A stretch of DNA of 64,000 nucleotides from Bacteroidia bacterium. GTDB taxonomy: Bacteria > Bacteroidota > Bacteroidia > NS11-12g > UBA9320. This document shows positions 36,799 to 46,111 of this stretch, piece by piece; the first letter of the stretch is position 1, and every line of letters starts with the position of its first letter. The notes under the pieces are model-generated. The model saw nothing but the letters and a program-made list of their open reading frames with translations. It was not told the origin of the DNA and searched no databases. The stretch lies in assembly GCA_020053795.1 (NCBI GenBank), contig JAGVMN010000004.1, positions 1 through 64,000 of the forward strand, written 5' to 3'. A program made the position numbers and the translations under genes.

Positions 36799-38292
36799 TT
36801 GACTAAAATACAATCAGCACTTATTTCCGTGTACAACAAAGATGGCATAATACCCATTGTTGAAGTACTGAAAAATCTCGGGGTAAAGTTATTTTCAACG
36901 GGAGGCACTCAGAAGTTTTTATCGGCACTGGGCTATCAAGTTACGGCAGTAGAAGATGTTACGGGTTTTCCGAGCATTTTTGACGGGAGGGTAAAAACGC
37001 TGCATCCAAGTATTTTTGGAGGTATTTTGTTTCGGAGAGATCATGCCGGAGATGTGAAAGAAAAAGATATTCATCAAATTCCCGCTATAGATTTGGTAAT
37101 TGTTGATCTCTATCCATTTCAGGAAACAGTAAGAACTACGGCTAATGAAGCTGAGATCATAGAAAAAATTGATATAGGCGGCGTCTCTTTGATAAGAGCG
37201 GCAGCCAAAAATTTTAAACATACCTGTATTTTGGCCGACAAACGGGATTATCCATATTTTCTGGATTTAATGGTGAAGGCAAATGGTACAACGAATATTG
37301 AACAAAGGAAGAAATTGGCTCATAGGGCATTTGCCACCACTGCCAATTATGACAAAAAGATAGCGGCGTATTTTGAAGGAATTCGGGATAACGTGTTGAG
37401 ATATGGCGAAAACCCGCATCAAAATGCTGTTTTTGTTGCCAATGCAGGCAAAATCTTTGAACAGTTGCATGGAAAGGATTTGTCTTACAACAATCTGCTC
37501 GACATGGACGCAGCCATTAATTTGATGGCGGACTTAAGAGTTTATCAGAAAGCTGCTTTTGCCATTATTAAGCACAATAATGCATGTGGTGTTTCAATAA
37601 ATTCAAAATTAAAAGATGCATTTGTGGAAGCTCTGGCCGGAGATCCGGTTTCAGCCTTCGGAGGTGTTTTCGTAACCAATGAAATGTTGGATGAAGAAAC
37701 CTCAAAAGAAATTGATAAAATATTCTTTGAAATTATAATCGCACCGGATTTCTCGAATGAAGCTTTGAAGGTTCTCAAACAAAAGAAAAACCGGATGATT
37801 GTGAAACTCCATTCATGGGATTTGCCCGAAAAAACAGAAAGAACAATCCTTAACGGGGTTTTGATTCAAGACAGGGACAGCAGGGTTGAAGTTAGCAAAG
37901 ATGCTAAATTGGTGACCAAAAAAGTTCCAAAACCATCAGAAATGAGCGATCTTGAATTTGCCAATATTCTGGTAAAGCATACCCGTTCAAATGCAATCAT
38001 ACTGGCAAAAAACAAACAACTAATTGGCATTGGAACCGGTCAAACTTCGAGAGTTGATGCTTTGCATCAAGCCATAAATAAGGCGAAAAATTTTGGCTTT
38101 AATACCAAAGGTTCTGTCATGGCCAGTGATGCTTTTTTCCCTTTTCCTGACTGCGTTGAAATTGCAGGTGAAGCAGGTATAAAGGCGATTATTCAACCCG
38201 GAGGATCAATCAAAGATGATCTTTCAATAGAATATTGCAATGAAAACGATATAGCCATGTTATTCACAGGTTACCGTCACTTCAAACATTGA
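36799..38292 (+). CDS. purH: Bifunctional AICAR transformylase / IMP cyclohydrolase
   Basis: A 497-aa enzyme performing the last two steps of IMP synthesis. The N-terminal IMP cyclohydrolase/MGS-like domain (about 1-145) starts IQSALISVYNKDGI and shows LFSTGGTQKFL and TLHPSIFGGIL; the C-terminal AICAR transformylase domain (about 195-497) contains the catalytic AIIKHNNACGVS and the GSVMASDAFFPFPD stretch near the end. Length is a little below the usual 510. The start is TTG at 36799, supported by the family N-terminus and a good promoter just upstream. It precedes the mre cluster by 130 bp. Confidence 0.96.
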   Translation: MTKIQSALISVYNKDGIIPIVEVLKNLGVKLFSTGGTQKFLSALGYQVTAVEDVTGFPSIFDGRVKTLHPSIFGGILFRRDHAGDVKEKDIHQIPAIDLVIVDLYPFQETVRTTANEAEIIEKIDIGGVSLIRAAAKNFKHTCILADKRDYPYFLDLMVKANGTTNIEQRKKLAHRAFATTANYDKKIAAYFEGIRDNVLRYGENPHQNAVFVANAGKIFEQLHGKDLSYNNLLDMDAAINLMADLRVYQKAAFAIIKHNNACGVSINSKLKDAFVEALAGDPVSAFGGVFVTNEMLDEETSKEIDKIFFEIIIAPDFSNEALKVLKQKKNRMIVKLHSWDLPEKTERTILNGVLIQDRDSRVEVSKDAKLVTKKVPKPSEMSDLEFANILVKHTRSNAIILAKNKQLIGIGTGQTSRVDALHQAINKAKNFGFNTKGSVMASDAFFPFPDCVEIAGEAGIKAIIQPGGSIKDDLSIEYCNENDIAMLFTGYRHFKH

Positions 38293-38423
38293 AAGTCGTG
38301 ATTTTCAATATAAAAGGTTTATACCAAAAGTTGTTAAGTTTTTCAGCATATATTCAAAATTTTCTGTCTTTTTACGCTAATATTGCAAAGCGTTTATAAT
38401 CAGTCAATTTGTTTTAATCAATA

Positions 38424-39446
38424 ATGGGTTTATTCGATTTTCTCACACAAGAAATTGCCATCGATTTGGGCACCGCTAATACTTTGATTATATACAAAGA
38501 CAAAGTGGTGGTTGATGAGCCTTCCATTATAGCCATTCGTCGTTCTACCAATGAAGTTATTGCCATAGGTAAAGAGGCACAGAAAATGCATGGAAAAACC
38601 CATGAAGATATCAAAACCATCAGACCCTTGAAAGACGGGGTGATTGCTGATTTTAGGGCAGCGGAGCATATGATTCGCGGTTTTATTAAAATGATTAACA
38701 AGGGCAAGAGGCTTTTTAGTCCGCAGTTGAAAATGGTTATTTGCATCCCATCCGGAATCACAGAAGTTGAAAAAAGAGCAGTTAAGGAATCTGCCGAAAG
38801 AAGTGGTGGAAAGGAGGTTTATATGATACCCGAGCCGATGGCAGCAGCTATTGGAATCGGGATTGATATTTCGGAACCCATAGGAAATATGATCATTGAT
38901 ATTGGGGGTGGGACTACAGAGGTAGCGGTGATTGCACTTTCCGGAATAGTTTCGGACAACTCAATTAGGGTTGCAGGTGATGCTTTCACTGAGGATATTA
39001 TTGAATACATGCGTCGTCAGCACAATCTGATGATTGGTGAAAGGACAGCTGAGATGATAAAAATTGAGGTCGGGGCTGCATTGCCGGAAATAGACAACCC
39101 TCCGGTTGATTATCCGGTAAACGGGCGAGACCTGATGACCGGAATTCCAAAACAGATTTATGTAAGCTATTCCGAGATAGCCCTGGCATTGGATAAATCA
39201 ATTTCAAAAATAGAAGAAGCTGTTTTGAAGGCTTTAGAGATGACACCACCTGAATTGTCGGCAGATATTTACCAAACTGGACTTTACCTCACCGGCGGTG
39301 GGGCAATGTTGCGGGGATTGGATAAAAGAATTGGAAGTAAGGCGAAATTACCGGTTTATGTGGCCGAGGATCCACTTAGGGCTGTGGTTAGAGGAACAGG
39401 GATTGCATTAAAAAATATTGAGCAATTCAAGACCATCATGCAGTAA
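38424..39446 (+). CDS. mreB: Rod-shape actin-like protein MreB
   Basis: A 340-aa bacterial actin that polymerises under the inner membrane and guides lateral wall synthesis. The phosphate-1 motif IAIDLGTANTLI (about 11-22) and phosphate-2 motif IDIGGGTTEVAVIALSG (about 158-174) are intact, as is the adenosine motif LTGGGAMLRGLD (about 291-302). Length is standard. It is the first gene of the mreB-mreC-mreD-mrdA-rodA cluster; mreC follows after 7 bp. No convincing promoter octamer was found in the 130 bp upstream, so read-through from purH is possible. Confidence 0.97.
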   Translation: MGLFDFLTQEIAIDLGTANTLIIYKDKVVVDEPSIIAIRRSTNEVIAIGKEAQKMHGKTHEDIKTIRPLKDGVIADFRAAEHMIRGFIKMINKGKRLFSPQLKMVICIPSGITEVEKRAVKESAERSGGKEVYMIPEPMAAAIGIGIDISEPIGNMIIDIGGGTTEVAVIALSGIVSDNSIRVAGDAFTEDIIEYMRRQHNLMIGERTAEMIKIEVGAALPEIDNPPVDYPVNGRDLMTGIPKQIYVSYSEIALALDKSISKIEEAVLKALEMTPPELSADIYQTGLYLTGGGAMLRGLDKRIGSKAKLPVYVAEDPLRAVVRGTGIALKNIEQFKTIMQ

Positions 39447-39453
39447 TAAGTAA

Positions 39454-40290
39454 ATGCAGAATTTTTTCCTATTCCTGCGAAAATATTATCACCTTTTTCT
39501 CTTCATAATATTGGAACTGATAGCCCTTACAGCACTGGTAAAGTTCAACCATTATCAAAATGCTGTTTTTTATTCCACTGCCAACGAAGTCAGCGGATAC
39601 CTTTATCAAAAGAAATCTGACGCACTTTCTTATCTGAGCCTGAAAGAGGAAAACAAAAGACTACTGAACAATACTGCCGTTTTCATGAATGATAGTCTTG
39701 ATAATCATTTCATGATGTTTGGAACGGATTCTTTTCTGATGAACGATACGATGAAACGACCCTGGTTTAGTTTCTATGCCGCTGAGGTGATCAACAATAC
39801 CGTGCATAGAAAAAGAAATTATCTGACAATTAACAAGGGTTTTGCTCATGGAATTGAGAAGCACATGGGTGTTATTTCTCAGGATGGCGTTGTTGGAATT
39901 GTAATTGATGTATCGAAAAATTTTGCCTTGGTCATGTCGGTATTACACGATCAGTTTCAGGTATCACCTGAGATTGCAGGAAGCAATTATTTTGGAAAAT
40001 TAAAATGGGATGGAATGGATCCAAGAATGGCAAACATTGATGAGATTAGTCGCTATTACCCAGTTGAAAAAGGGCAGAGGGTGGTAACAAGTAACTTTGG
40101 AAGCACAAAATTCCCAAGGAATATCCCAATAGGAATTGTCGAATCTGTGAAAAAAAGTACTAAGAAACCATTTGCCACCATAAGGGTAAAATTGGCAACA
40201 GACTTTGGTCGGGTTCGCTCGGTGTATGTTATTAAAAATATATTCAAACAAGAGTTACAACAATTAGAGGAAAGGGTGGAAGATGAATAA
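39454..40290 (+). CDS. mreC: Rod-shape-determining protein MreC
   Basis: A 278-aa protein with one N-terminal membrane segment (about 13-32), a short coiled coil (about 55-72; YLSLKEENKRLL) and the periplasmic MreC beta-barrel domain (about 100-265) with NKGFAHGIEKHMGVISQDGVVG, slightly over the core motif, and GQRVVTSNFGS. MreC links MreB to PBP2 and activates RodA-PBP2. The 3' end overlaps mreD by 8 bp. Identification rests on this pattern and on the strict gene order. Confidence 0.93.
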   Translation: MQNFFLFLRKYYHLFLFIILELIALTALVKFNHYQNAVFYSTANEVSGYLYQKKSDALSYLSLKEENKRLLNNTAVFMNDSLDNHFMMFGTDSFLMNDTMKRPWFSFYAAEVINNTVHRKRNYLTINKGFAHGIEKHMGVISQDGVVGIVIDVSKNFALVMSVLHDQFQVSPEIAGSNYFGKLKWDGMDPRMANIDEISRYYPVEKGQRVVTSNFGSTKFPRNIPIGIVESVKKSTKKPFATIRVKLATDFGRVRSVYVIKNIFKQELQQLEERVEDE

Positions 40291-40801
40291 TATTTGGATC
40301 AGAACTATTTTCGGTGGCTTGCTCCTTCTGGCATTTCAGATTCTGGTGGTCAATGGCCTCGATATAGACGCTCACATTCATCCTCAGATATACATTCTAC
40401 TTCTTTTGTCTTTACCTGTGAATCTGCCCCATTGGATATCAATAATCACTGGTTTTTTTGTAGGCTATGCTGTTGACTGGTTTTCTGATACGCAGGGATT
40501 GCACGCAGCTACTTTAACAATGTTGGCATATATTCGGTATGGATATTTAAAAGCGGCTATTGACAAAGATCAGTATATTGAAGGTATCCGACCAGTCTAT
40601 GGTAATGTTGAAAATGTTTGGTATCTGGTGTATGTGAGCATTTTCAGTTTCATTTTTCATTTTATTCTCTTCATTTTAGAAGATTTTACTTTTAATCATT
40701 TTGGCGATACACTTCTGAAAATACTCTACAGTTCCAGTCTCTCGGTTTTGTTGATTCTTCTTATACAGTTTACGTTTAATACTAAGGTAAACAATGATTG
40801 A
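40283..40801 (+). CDS. mreD: Rod-shape-determining protein MreD
   Basis: A 172-aa integral membrane protein with about five hydrophobic segments, matching MreD of the elongasome. Sequence conservation in this family is low, so the call depends mostly on size, topology and its place between mreC (8-bp overlap) and mrdA (8-bp overlap). DWFSDTQGLHAATLTMLAYIR fits the conserved D...G.H..... pattern of MreD. Confidence 0.9.
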   Translation: MNNIWIRTIFGGLLLLAFQILVVNGLDIDAHIHPQIYILLLLSLPVNLPHWISIITGFFVGYAVDWFSDTQGLHAATLTMLAYIRYGYLKAAIDKDQYIEGIRPVYGNVENVWYLVYVSIFSFIFHFILFILEDFTFNHFGDTLLKILYSSSLSVLLILLIQFTFNTKVNND

Positions 40802-42626
40802 TGGAATAGTCAGACGAAACATTTTTATCGGAATGATGTTGGCCGTGTCCTTTTCTTTCATGGCAAGGCTTTTTTATCTTCAGGTTATAGACAAGAGTTA
40901 CACGGACTTTGCCAATCAGAATGCCCGCAAGGTACTTACAAAATACCCCGTCAGAGGGCTGATTCTGGACAGGAATAATAAACTCATTGTGTTCAATGAT
41001 GTGGTATATGACTTGATGGTGAATACACCCACAAGGCTTAAAAATTTTGACACAGCCTATTTCTGTTCGCTTATGGAGATTGATCTCATGGAATTCAAAC
41101 AACGGATTTTGAAGGCAAACCAGATGGCTTATCTGAGAAAGGGTGTTTTTAAAAAGAACCTGAATGCACCACAATTCGCTAATCTTCAGGAGAGTATGTA
41201 TGCTTTTGGCGATTTCTTTATAGAAATGAGAACTGACAGAAAGTATGAATCGCCGGTTGGTTCACATGTTTTGGGTTACATTGGGGAGATTTCACGGAAA
41301 GAATTGGAGAAGCAAAATGATGAGTACTATTCCATGGGCGACTATGTTGGCAAGAGTGGCATGGAACAATTCTATGAAGACATATTGCGGGGTGTCAAAG
41401 GAGAGGAAGTTGTTTTGGTAGATCACATGGGCCGCATAAAGGGGGCCTTTGCTGAAGGCAGATTTGATACCGAGCCCGAGTCCGGGAGTTTTGTTGTGTC
41501 GAGTATAGACCTTGAATTGCAGGAGTATGGGGAATTATTGATGAAGGATAAGATTGGCAGTGTGGTGGCTATTGAACCATCCACCGGTGAAATATTGGCC
41601 TTGATTTCAAGCCCTTCTTACGATCCCAACATGTTCAACGTAAGAAACCGTGGCCTTTATTACCCTATTTTAGCTCAGGATAAAACAAAGCCGCTTTATA
41701 ACCGGGCGGTAATGGCCATGTACCCGCCTGGCTCTGTTTTCAAGTTGGTTATGGCTTTGGTCGGGTTAGAGGAAGGAGTTATTTCTCCAGATACAAGATA
41801 TACCTGTTACAATGGCTTTCGACTGGGGAATCTTTTTATCCGTTGTCACCCGCACAATCCTCAACCCGATCTTGAAATGTCCATATCCACCTCGTGCAAT
41901 GCATATTACTGCAATGTTTTCAGGGCTGTGATGACACAGGAAAAATTTAAATCGCAACGCGATGCCTATGAAAACTGGACGAAATACATGTTTGATTTTG
42001 GATTGGGAAAAACACTTGGAATTGATGTGAACAATGAAACACCCGGAATTATAAAGAAACCGGAATATTTTGATAAAATATACGGTGAAGGAAGCTGGAA
42101 ATATTCGAATATTATTTCGCTGGCCATAGGGCAGGGGGAGCTTGGGATCACGCCTGTTCAAATGGCAAACATCGCAGCCATTATTGCCAATAGGGGCTTT
42201 TACTATGTGCCTCATACCATTCGCAAATTTGAAAATGGAAAGAGAATACCAGCAGTTTACACAAAAAAACATTTAAGCCGCGTATCGGCCTATAATTATG
42301 AAGTAGTGGTGGAGGCCATGGCCAAGGTTGTATTGCAGGGAACTGCCGCGGGTTCTAAAATAAAAGATATAGAAGTATGTGGAAAAACCGGAACAGTTCA
42401 GAATCCTCATGGAGAAAATCACAGTGTTTTTATTGCCTTTGCTCCGAAAATAAATCCAAAGATTGCTATAGCAACGGTGGTCGAGAATTCGGGATACGGT
42501 TCTACCTGGGCCGCTCCCATTGCTTCTTTGATGATAGAAAAATACATACAAAGGGATTCTACCGACCGCAAGGCATTAGAAGAGAGGATAATGAAAGCCG
42601 GTCTGATTCCTGACAATCTAAAATGA
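40794..42626 (+). CDS. mrdA: Penicillin-binding protein 2 (elongation-specific transpeptidase)
   Basis: A 610-aa class B penicillin-binding protein that crosslinks peptidoglycan during cell elongation. One N-terminal membrane anchor (about 10-26), a dimerisation/pedestal region (about 40-220), and a transpeptidase domain with all three active-site motifs: S314-V-F-K, SCN within SISTSCNAYYC, and K531-T-G. The length is usual for PBP2. It overlaps mreD by 8 bp and rodA by 4 bp, so the elongasome genes are translated as a coupled unit. Confidence 0.96.
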   Translation: MIDGIVRRNIFIGMMLAVSFSFMARLFYLQVIDKSYTDFANQNARKVLTKYPVRGLILDRNNKLIVFNDVVYDLMVNTPTRLKNFDTAYFCSLMEIDLMEFKQRILKANQMAYLRKGVFKKNLNAPQFANLQESMYAFGDFFIEMRTDRKYESPVGSHVLGYIGEISRKELEKQNDEYYSMGDYVGKSGMEQFYEDILRGVKGEEVVLVDHMGRIKGAFAEGRFDTEPESGSFVVSSIDLELQEYGELLMKDKIGSVVAIEPSTGEILALISSPSYDPNMFNVRNRGLYYPILAQDKTKPLYNRAVMAMYPPGSVFKLVMALVGLEEGVISPDTRYTCYNGFRLGNLFIRCHPHNPQPDLEMSISTSCNAYYCNVFRAVMTQEKFKSQRDAYENWTKYMFDFGLGKTLGIDVNNETPGIIKKPEYFDKIYGEGSWKYSNIISLAIGQGELGITPVQMANIAAIIANRGFYYVPHTIRKFENGKRIPAVYTKKHLSRVSAYNYEVVVEAMAKVVLQGTAAGSKIKDIEVCGKTGTVQNPHGENHSVFIAFAPKINPKIAIATVVENSGYGSTWAAPIASLMIEKYIQRDSTDRKALEERIMKAGLIPDNLK

Positions 42627-43897
42627 GAGAAGAAAAGATATACAGTGGCAGTACCGATTGGCCGGTTATTATTCTATATTTAATGTTGTGTTCAATTGGA
42701 GTAATGAGTATCTATTCTTCAAGTTATGAAACCGGTGGCAGCTTGTTTGATTTCGGGACGAAATATGGCAAACAGCTTCTTTGGTTTGGTATTTCATTGG
42801 CTGCAGGGTTTAGCCTATTCCTTTTCGATTCGAGATTTTTTAATGTGTTTGCCTATTTGTTCTATGCGATTTTTCTTGGTTTGCTATTAATAGTTTTATT
42901 GGTAGGCCGTGAGACTTTTGGGTCTAAATCGTGGATAGAAATTGGTGGATTTAGTCTGCAACCATCAGAATTTGCCAAGCTGGGAACGGCATTGGCATTG
43001 GGGAGGTATCTGAGCGAATATGGAACCGATGTCAGAAAATGGTCTCACAGATTAAAAGCAATAATGATTATCTGTGTGCCTATGTTGATGGTTTTACTTC
43101 AGGGCGATGCCGGCTCTTCTTTGGTTTTTATGGCCTTTGTTTTTGTTCTATACAGGGAAGGGCTGCCCGGTTTTATTTTGGTGCTTGGATTCGGGCTAGC
43201 TCTTATATTTGTGTTGACCTTGCTTTTTGGACCCGGAATCATCACTATGGTTGCCTTTTTCATCTGCCTTATTTTTGCTTCATTTGGCTTCAGGCGAAAA
43301 CAATTATTGGCTCTCTTGCTGGTTATAGTGGTAGTAGTGGCTGCCTGCTCTTTCAGCGTGCAATATGTGTTTGATAACGCATTGAAAGTTCATCAAAAAA
43401 AAAGAATACTGGTGACCCTGAAATTATTGGACGACCCAAAAGGATTTGGCTACAATGTAAATCAATCTAAAATAGCCATTGGATCCGGTGGATTTTGGGG
43501 CAAAGGTTATTTACAGGGAACCCAAACCAAAGGCGACTTTGTGCCAGAGCAAACCACAGATTTTATTTTTAGTAATATAGGTGAGGAATTTGGCATGGTA
43601 GGAACCTGGCTTCTGGTCATACTCTACACCATGCTGTTGGTAAGAATTGTGTTCATAGCCGAACGACAGAAAAACCGTTTCAATCGGATTTATTGCTATG
43701 GTGTGGCTTCCATCCTCTTTTTCCATTTTGCAGTGAATATAGGGATGGCTATAGATCTGTTGCCTGTTATTGGGATTCCCCTTCCTTTTTTAAGCTATGG
43801 AGGTTCATCACTGCTGGCTTTTACGCTGCTCCTTTTTCTTCTTGTCAGACTTGATGCCAACAGGGAGCATGAATTGGATACGATCGGCAAAAGTTAG
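42623..43897 (+). CDS. rodA: Peptidoglycan glycosyltransferase RodA (SEDS family)
   Basis: A 424-aa polytopic membrane protein of the SEDS family, polymerising lipid II together with PBP2. About ten membrane segments are visible. SEDS marks include IEIGGFSLQPSEFAKLG (the catalytic loop region), QGDAGSSLVFMAF, and the C-terminal GIPLPFLSYGGSSLLA. It carries a slightly longer loop around the FVPEQTTDFIFSNIGEEFG motif, which is the conserved extracellular loop 4. It is the last gene of the mre cluster; the next gene is convergent. Confidence 0.96.
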   Translation: MREEKIYSGSTDWPVIILYLMLCSIGVMSIYSSSYETGGSLFDFGTKYGKQLLWFGISLAAGFSLFLFDSRFFNVFAYLFYAIFLGLLLIVLLVGRETFGSKSWIEIGGFSLQPSEFAKLGTALALGRYLSEYGTDVRKWSHRLKAIMIICVPMLMVLLQGDAGSSLVFMAFVFVLYREGLPGFILVLGFGLALIFVLTLLFGPGIITMVAFFICLIFASFGFRRKQLLALLLVIVVVVAACSFSVQYVFDNALKVHQKKRILVTLKLLDDPKGFGYNVNQSKIAIGSGGFWGKGYLQGTQTKGDFVPEQTTDFIFSNIGEEFGMVGTWLLVILYTMLLVRIVFIAERQKNRFNRIYCYGVASILFFHFAVNIGMAIDLLPVIGIPLPFLSYGGSSLLAFTLLLFLLVRLDANREHELDTIGKS

Positions 43898-43969
43898 ACA
43901 AAGAGATCATCAGATCATATATTAATGAGTAATGGTCTATTTTTAATTTTAAATTTCTGATTATTTCTT

Positions 43970-44317
43970 TTACATCAAATCTCTCCTGACTTTTAAAGGA
44001 AGCCCTTTCACCACTTCGGCATAGCTATGGTCTATCCATTCTTTCACCAGAGCATCGGCCAATGAGCCATTCATTTTAATGGTAATCCAATGTTTCTTGT
44101 TCATATGAAAGCCGGGTGCTACCTGAGGAAATTCTTCCCGAAGTTCAAGGGCCTTTTCGGGATTGCATTTCAGGTTAATGCTTTCAAAAAGGTTAATGTC
44201 TGCTAAAGCAAACATTTTTCCGGCCACCTTAAAAACAAGGGTGTTTTCATCAAAGGGTAAATCCTCAGTTGTCATTTTCTTGCTGAGGCAATATGCCCGG
44301 AATGCTTCCATATCCAT
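43970..44317 (-). CDS. MmcQ/YjbR family protein
   Basis: A 115-aa cytosolic protein of the MmcQ/YjbR family (CyaY-like fold, sometimes called DNA-binding). Family marks are the opening EAFRAYCLSKK, the strand pair TLVFKVAGKMFALADI, CNPEKALELREEF, PGFHMNKKHWITI and the final DHSYAEVVKGLP. The function is unresolved. Starts are possible at 44317 or, two codons later, at 44311; a -7 element ending at 44322 would favour the latter or a leaderless message. It is convergent with rodA. Confidence 0.88.
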   Translation of the reverse strand: MDMEAFRAYCLSKKMTTEDLPFDENTLVFKVAGKMFALADINLFESINLKCNPEKALELREEFPQVAPGFHMNKKHWITIKMNGSLADALVKEWIDHSYAEVVKGLPLKVRRDLM

Positions 44318-44321
44318 CCGG

Positions 44322-44329
44322 CAAAAATA
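44322..44329 (-). promoter_or_regulatory. Candidate -7 element (TATTTTTG) for the MmcQ/YjbR gene
   Basis: TATTTTTG on the minus strand ends only 4 bases before the first ATG (44317). If used, translation would be leaderless or begin at 44311. Confidence 0.35.
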
Positions 44330-44436
44330 GAATCATGATTTGATAAACCGGTCATTTCAATCTGCACAGAGGACTCCGGGTGAAAGAACAGAAGAGTGAT
44401 CAACGTATTAGTCGGTTAAAGTATCCCGATTACTGC

Positions 44437-44472
44437 AAAAAAAAAGCCCCTGGATTATCAGGGCTTTTTTTT
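44437..44472 (-). terminator. Rho-independent terminator after the subtilase gene
   Basis: An A-run, GCCC-CTG stem (one bulged C), six-base loop, CAGGGC and a T-run. In the minus direction it lies 27 bp past the subtilase stop at 44499 and ends in nine T; the flanking A/T runs allow function in both directions. Confidence 0.85.
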
Positions 44473-44498
44473 GACTATAATGCGTTGATATTCTTAGG

Positions 44499-45743
44499 TT
44501 ATTTATGTGCAATGGAATAATATTTCCCATCGGTGCTGAGATATACAGAACCGTTTGTACTCAAATTTCCACCGGTAATTAAAAGCAATCCGGTGACATG
44601 AGGAGTTGCCATACTGGTTCCACTCATGGTCGCATAGGTGTTTCCTTTATATGTGGAAAGGATGCTTGCTCCAGGTGCGATGTAGTCCACAGGTGGCTGA
44701 CCGTAATTGGACCAAGAAGTGAAGTTATCTGTGTTGTCCATAGCTGAAATCGTGACAATATAAGTACCATTCACTCTGGCAGGGGAAGAGTTATTAGCAA
44801 CAGTTCCTTCATTACCTGCTGCCAAAGAAAACCAGATTCCCTTAGAAGCGGCGGATGCAACGGCATTATCAAGACTGGTTGATACCCCGCCACCCAGACT
44901 CATATTGGCGGCATCGCCGGCAGCCGCGTTGGCAGCAACATAGTCAACGCCTTTAATAACGCCAGATGTAGTACCTGACCCGGCATTGCTGAGTACTTTT
45001 ACTGCAACAACAGAAGCATCGTAAGCCACACCAACTACACCGATAGAATTGTTTTTGGCGGCAATCGTTCCGGCAACATGAGTACCGTGACCATGGCCGT
45101 CATTTGCAGTTTTAGCCCCACTGACAAAGGACTTGCTTTTGGTTTGGTTGACATTCAGATCGGGATGATTAAACTCCACTCCTGTATCAATTATCCATGC
45201 GGTTTTGCCGCTACCGGAGGCATTGCCTACGCGGGTAACACCCCATGGCGTTGTTTGAGCAGGCTGAGTTACACCGCTACCTCCTCCACCTGGTTTAGCG
45301 TTTGCATCAAAATCATTTCCCAAAACAACCCATCTGTCTGGTTCAACAGAAGCGATATTTGGATTATTTAGAATGTCATTCAGTTGCTTGGCATTAAGTT
45401 TGGCGGCAAATCCTTTAACCGATGCACCAAAAGTGTGAATTATCGCTGTTTCAGGTATATGCATGCTATTCAGCATTGGAGTGGCGGCTTCTTTCACCGA
45501 GTTGATGATGTCATCGTAGGTCATGCCTTTTTTAAATGATTTTCCGATCTCTCTTGAGAATGTTTCGGAATAAACTGCAATGTACTGCCCGGGTATGATC
45601 TCCCCGTTTTGATATTTTACAGGCATTTGATTGTTTCCGGAAATGTCGTAAGCTCTTTTCTCAGGTCTGTCTTCTGAACATCCAGAAATCGTTAAGGCCA
45701 ATGTTCCGGCTGTAATAAATAATAGGTTTTTAAATTGTCTCAT
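44499..45743 (-). CDS. Subtilisin-like serine protease lipoprotein
   Basis: A 414-aa S8 family protease. A lipobox (LTISGC, Cys22) predicts membrane anchoring. An inhibitor-I9-like propeptide (about 50-140; GQYIAVYSETF, VKGFAAKLNAKQL) precedes the catalytic domain with D186 (IIDTG), H219 (GHGTHVAG), oxyanion N311 (AAGNEG) and S377 (GTSMATPH). No T9SS sorting domain follows; the protein ends soon after the catalytic domain. Similar to aqualysin/proteinase K in its layout. The strong terminator and own promoter indicate a monocistronic gene. Confidence 0.93.
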   Translation of the reverse strand: MRQFKNLLFITAGTLALTISGCSEDRPEKRAYDISGNNQMPVKYQNGEIIPGQYIAVYSETFSREIGKSFKKGMTYDDIINSVKEAATPMLNSMHIPETAIIHTFGASVKGFAAKLNAKQLNDILNNPNIASVEPDRWVVLGNDFDANAKPGGGGSGVTQPAQTTPWGVTRVGNASGSGKTAWIIDTGVEFNHPDLNVNQTKSKSFVSGAKTANDGHGHGTHVAGTIAAKNNSIGVVGVAYDASVVAVKVLSNAGSGTTSGVIKGVDYVAANAAAGDAANMSLGGGVSTSLDNAVASAASKGIWFSLAAGNEGTVANNSSPARVNGTYIVTISAMDNTDNFTSWSNYGQPPVDYIAPGASILSTYKGNTYATMSGTSMATPHVTGLLLITGGNLSTNGSVYLSTDGKYYSIAHK

Positions 45744-46111
45744 GGGTATAAGTTTATTTTCGATTCAAATGTAAGACACATTTATCACAAATAACGGAAA
45801 CTCGAAAATAAACCGGATACCATACTTTTGGGAATTAGTGAGCAACACTTATTCGTATTGGACTGTTCCGAAGGCTAAAAAATAACTTAAAGCTGATAGG
45901 CCGCCATATTATTGATTTAATTCCGCCTCAACATCTTCGAAAGGCAATTGTTAAGTTTCATGCAGACAAGTACTGTTATAAATATAAAAAAAACCGCGAT
46001 TATTATTTGCATTATTTCTGGTCAAACGGTTCGAATCATTAAGTTTTTAATTATTCCATTGGAAGAACAATTCCTATCACAGAATACACATGAAACTTTT
46101 GACCCGGAAGC
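45744..46111. other. Intergenic region between subtilase and the large T9SS gene
   Basis: About 370 bp of AT-rich sequence. Apart from the subtilase -7 element, nothing was supported; a 61-codon plus-strand frame here has no features of a real gene and overlaps the neighbouring stop. Confidence 0.4.
45766..45773 (-). promoter_or_regulatory. Candidate -7 element (TACATTTG) for the subtilase gene
   Basis: TACATTTG on the minus strand lies 22 bases before the ATG at 45743. A TTG is present 14 bases further upstream, shorter than the usual 17-23. Confidence 0.45.
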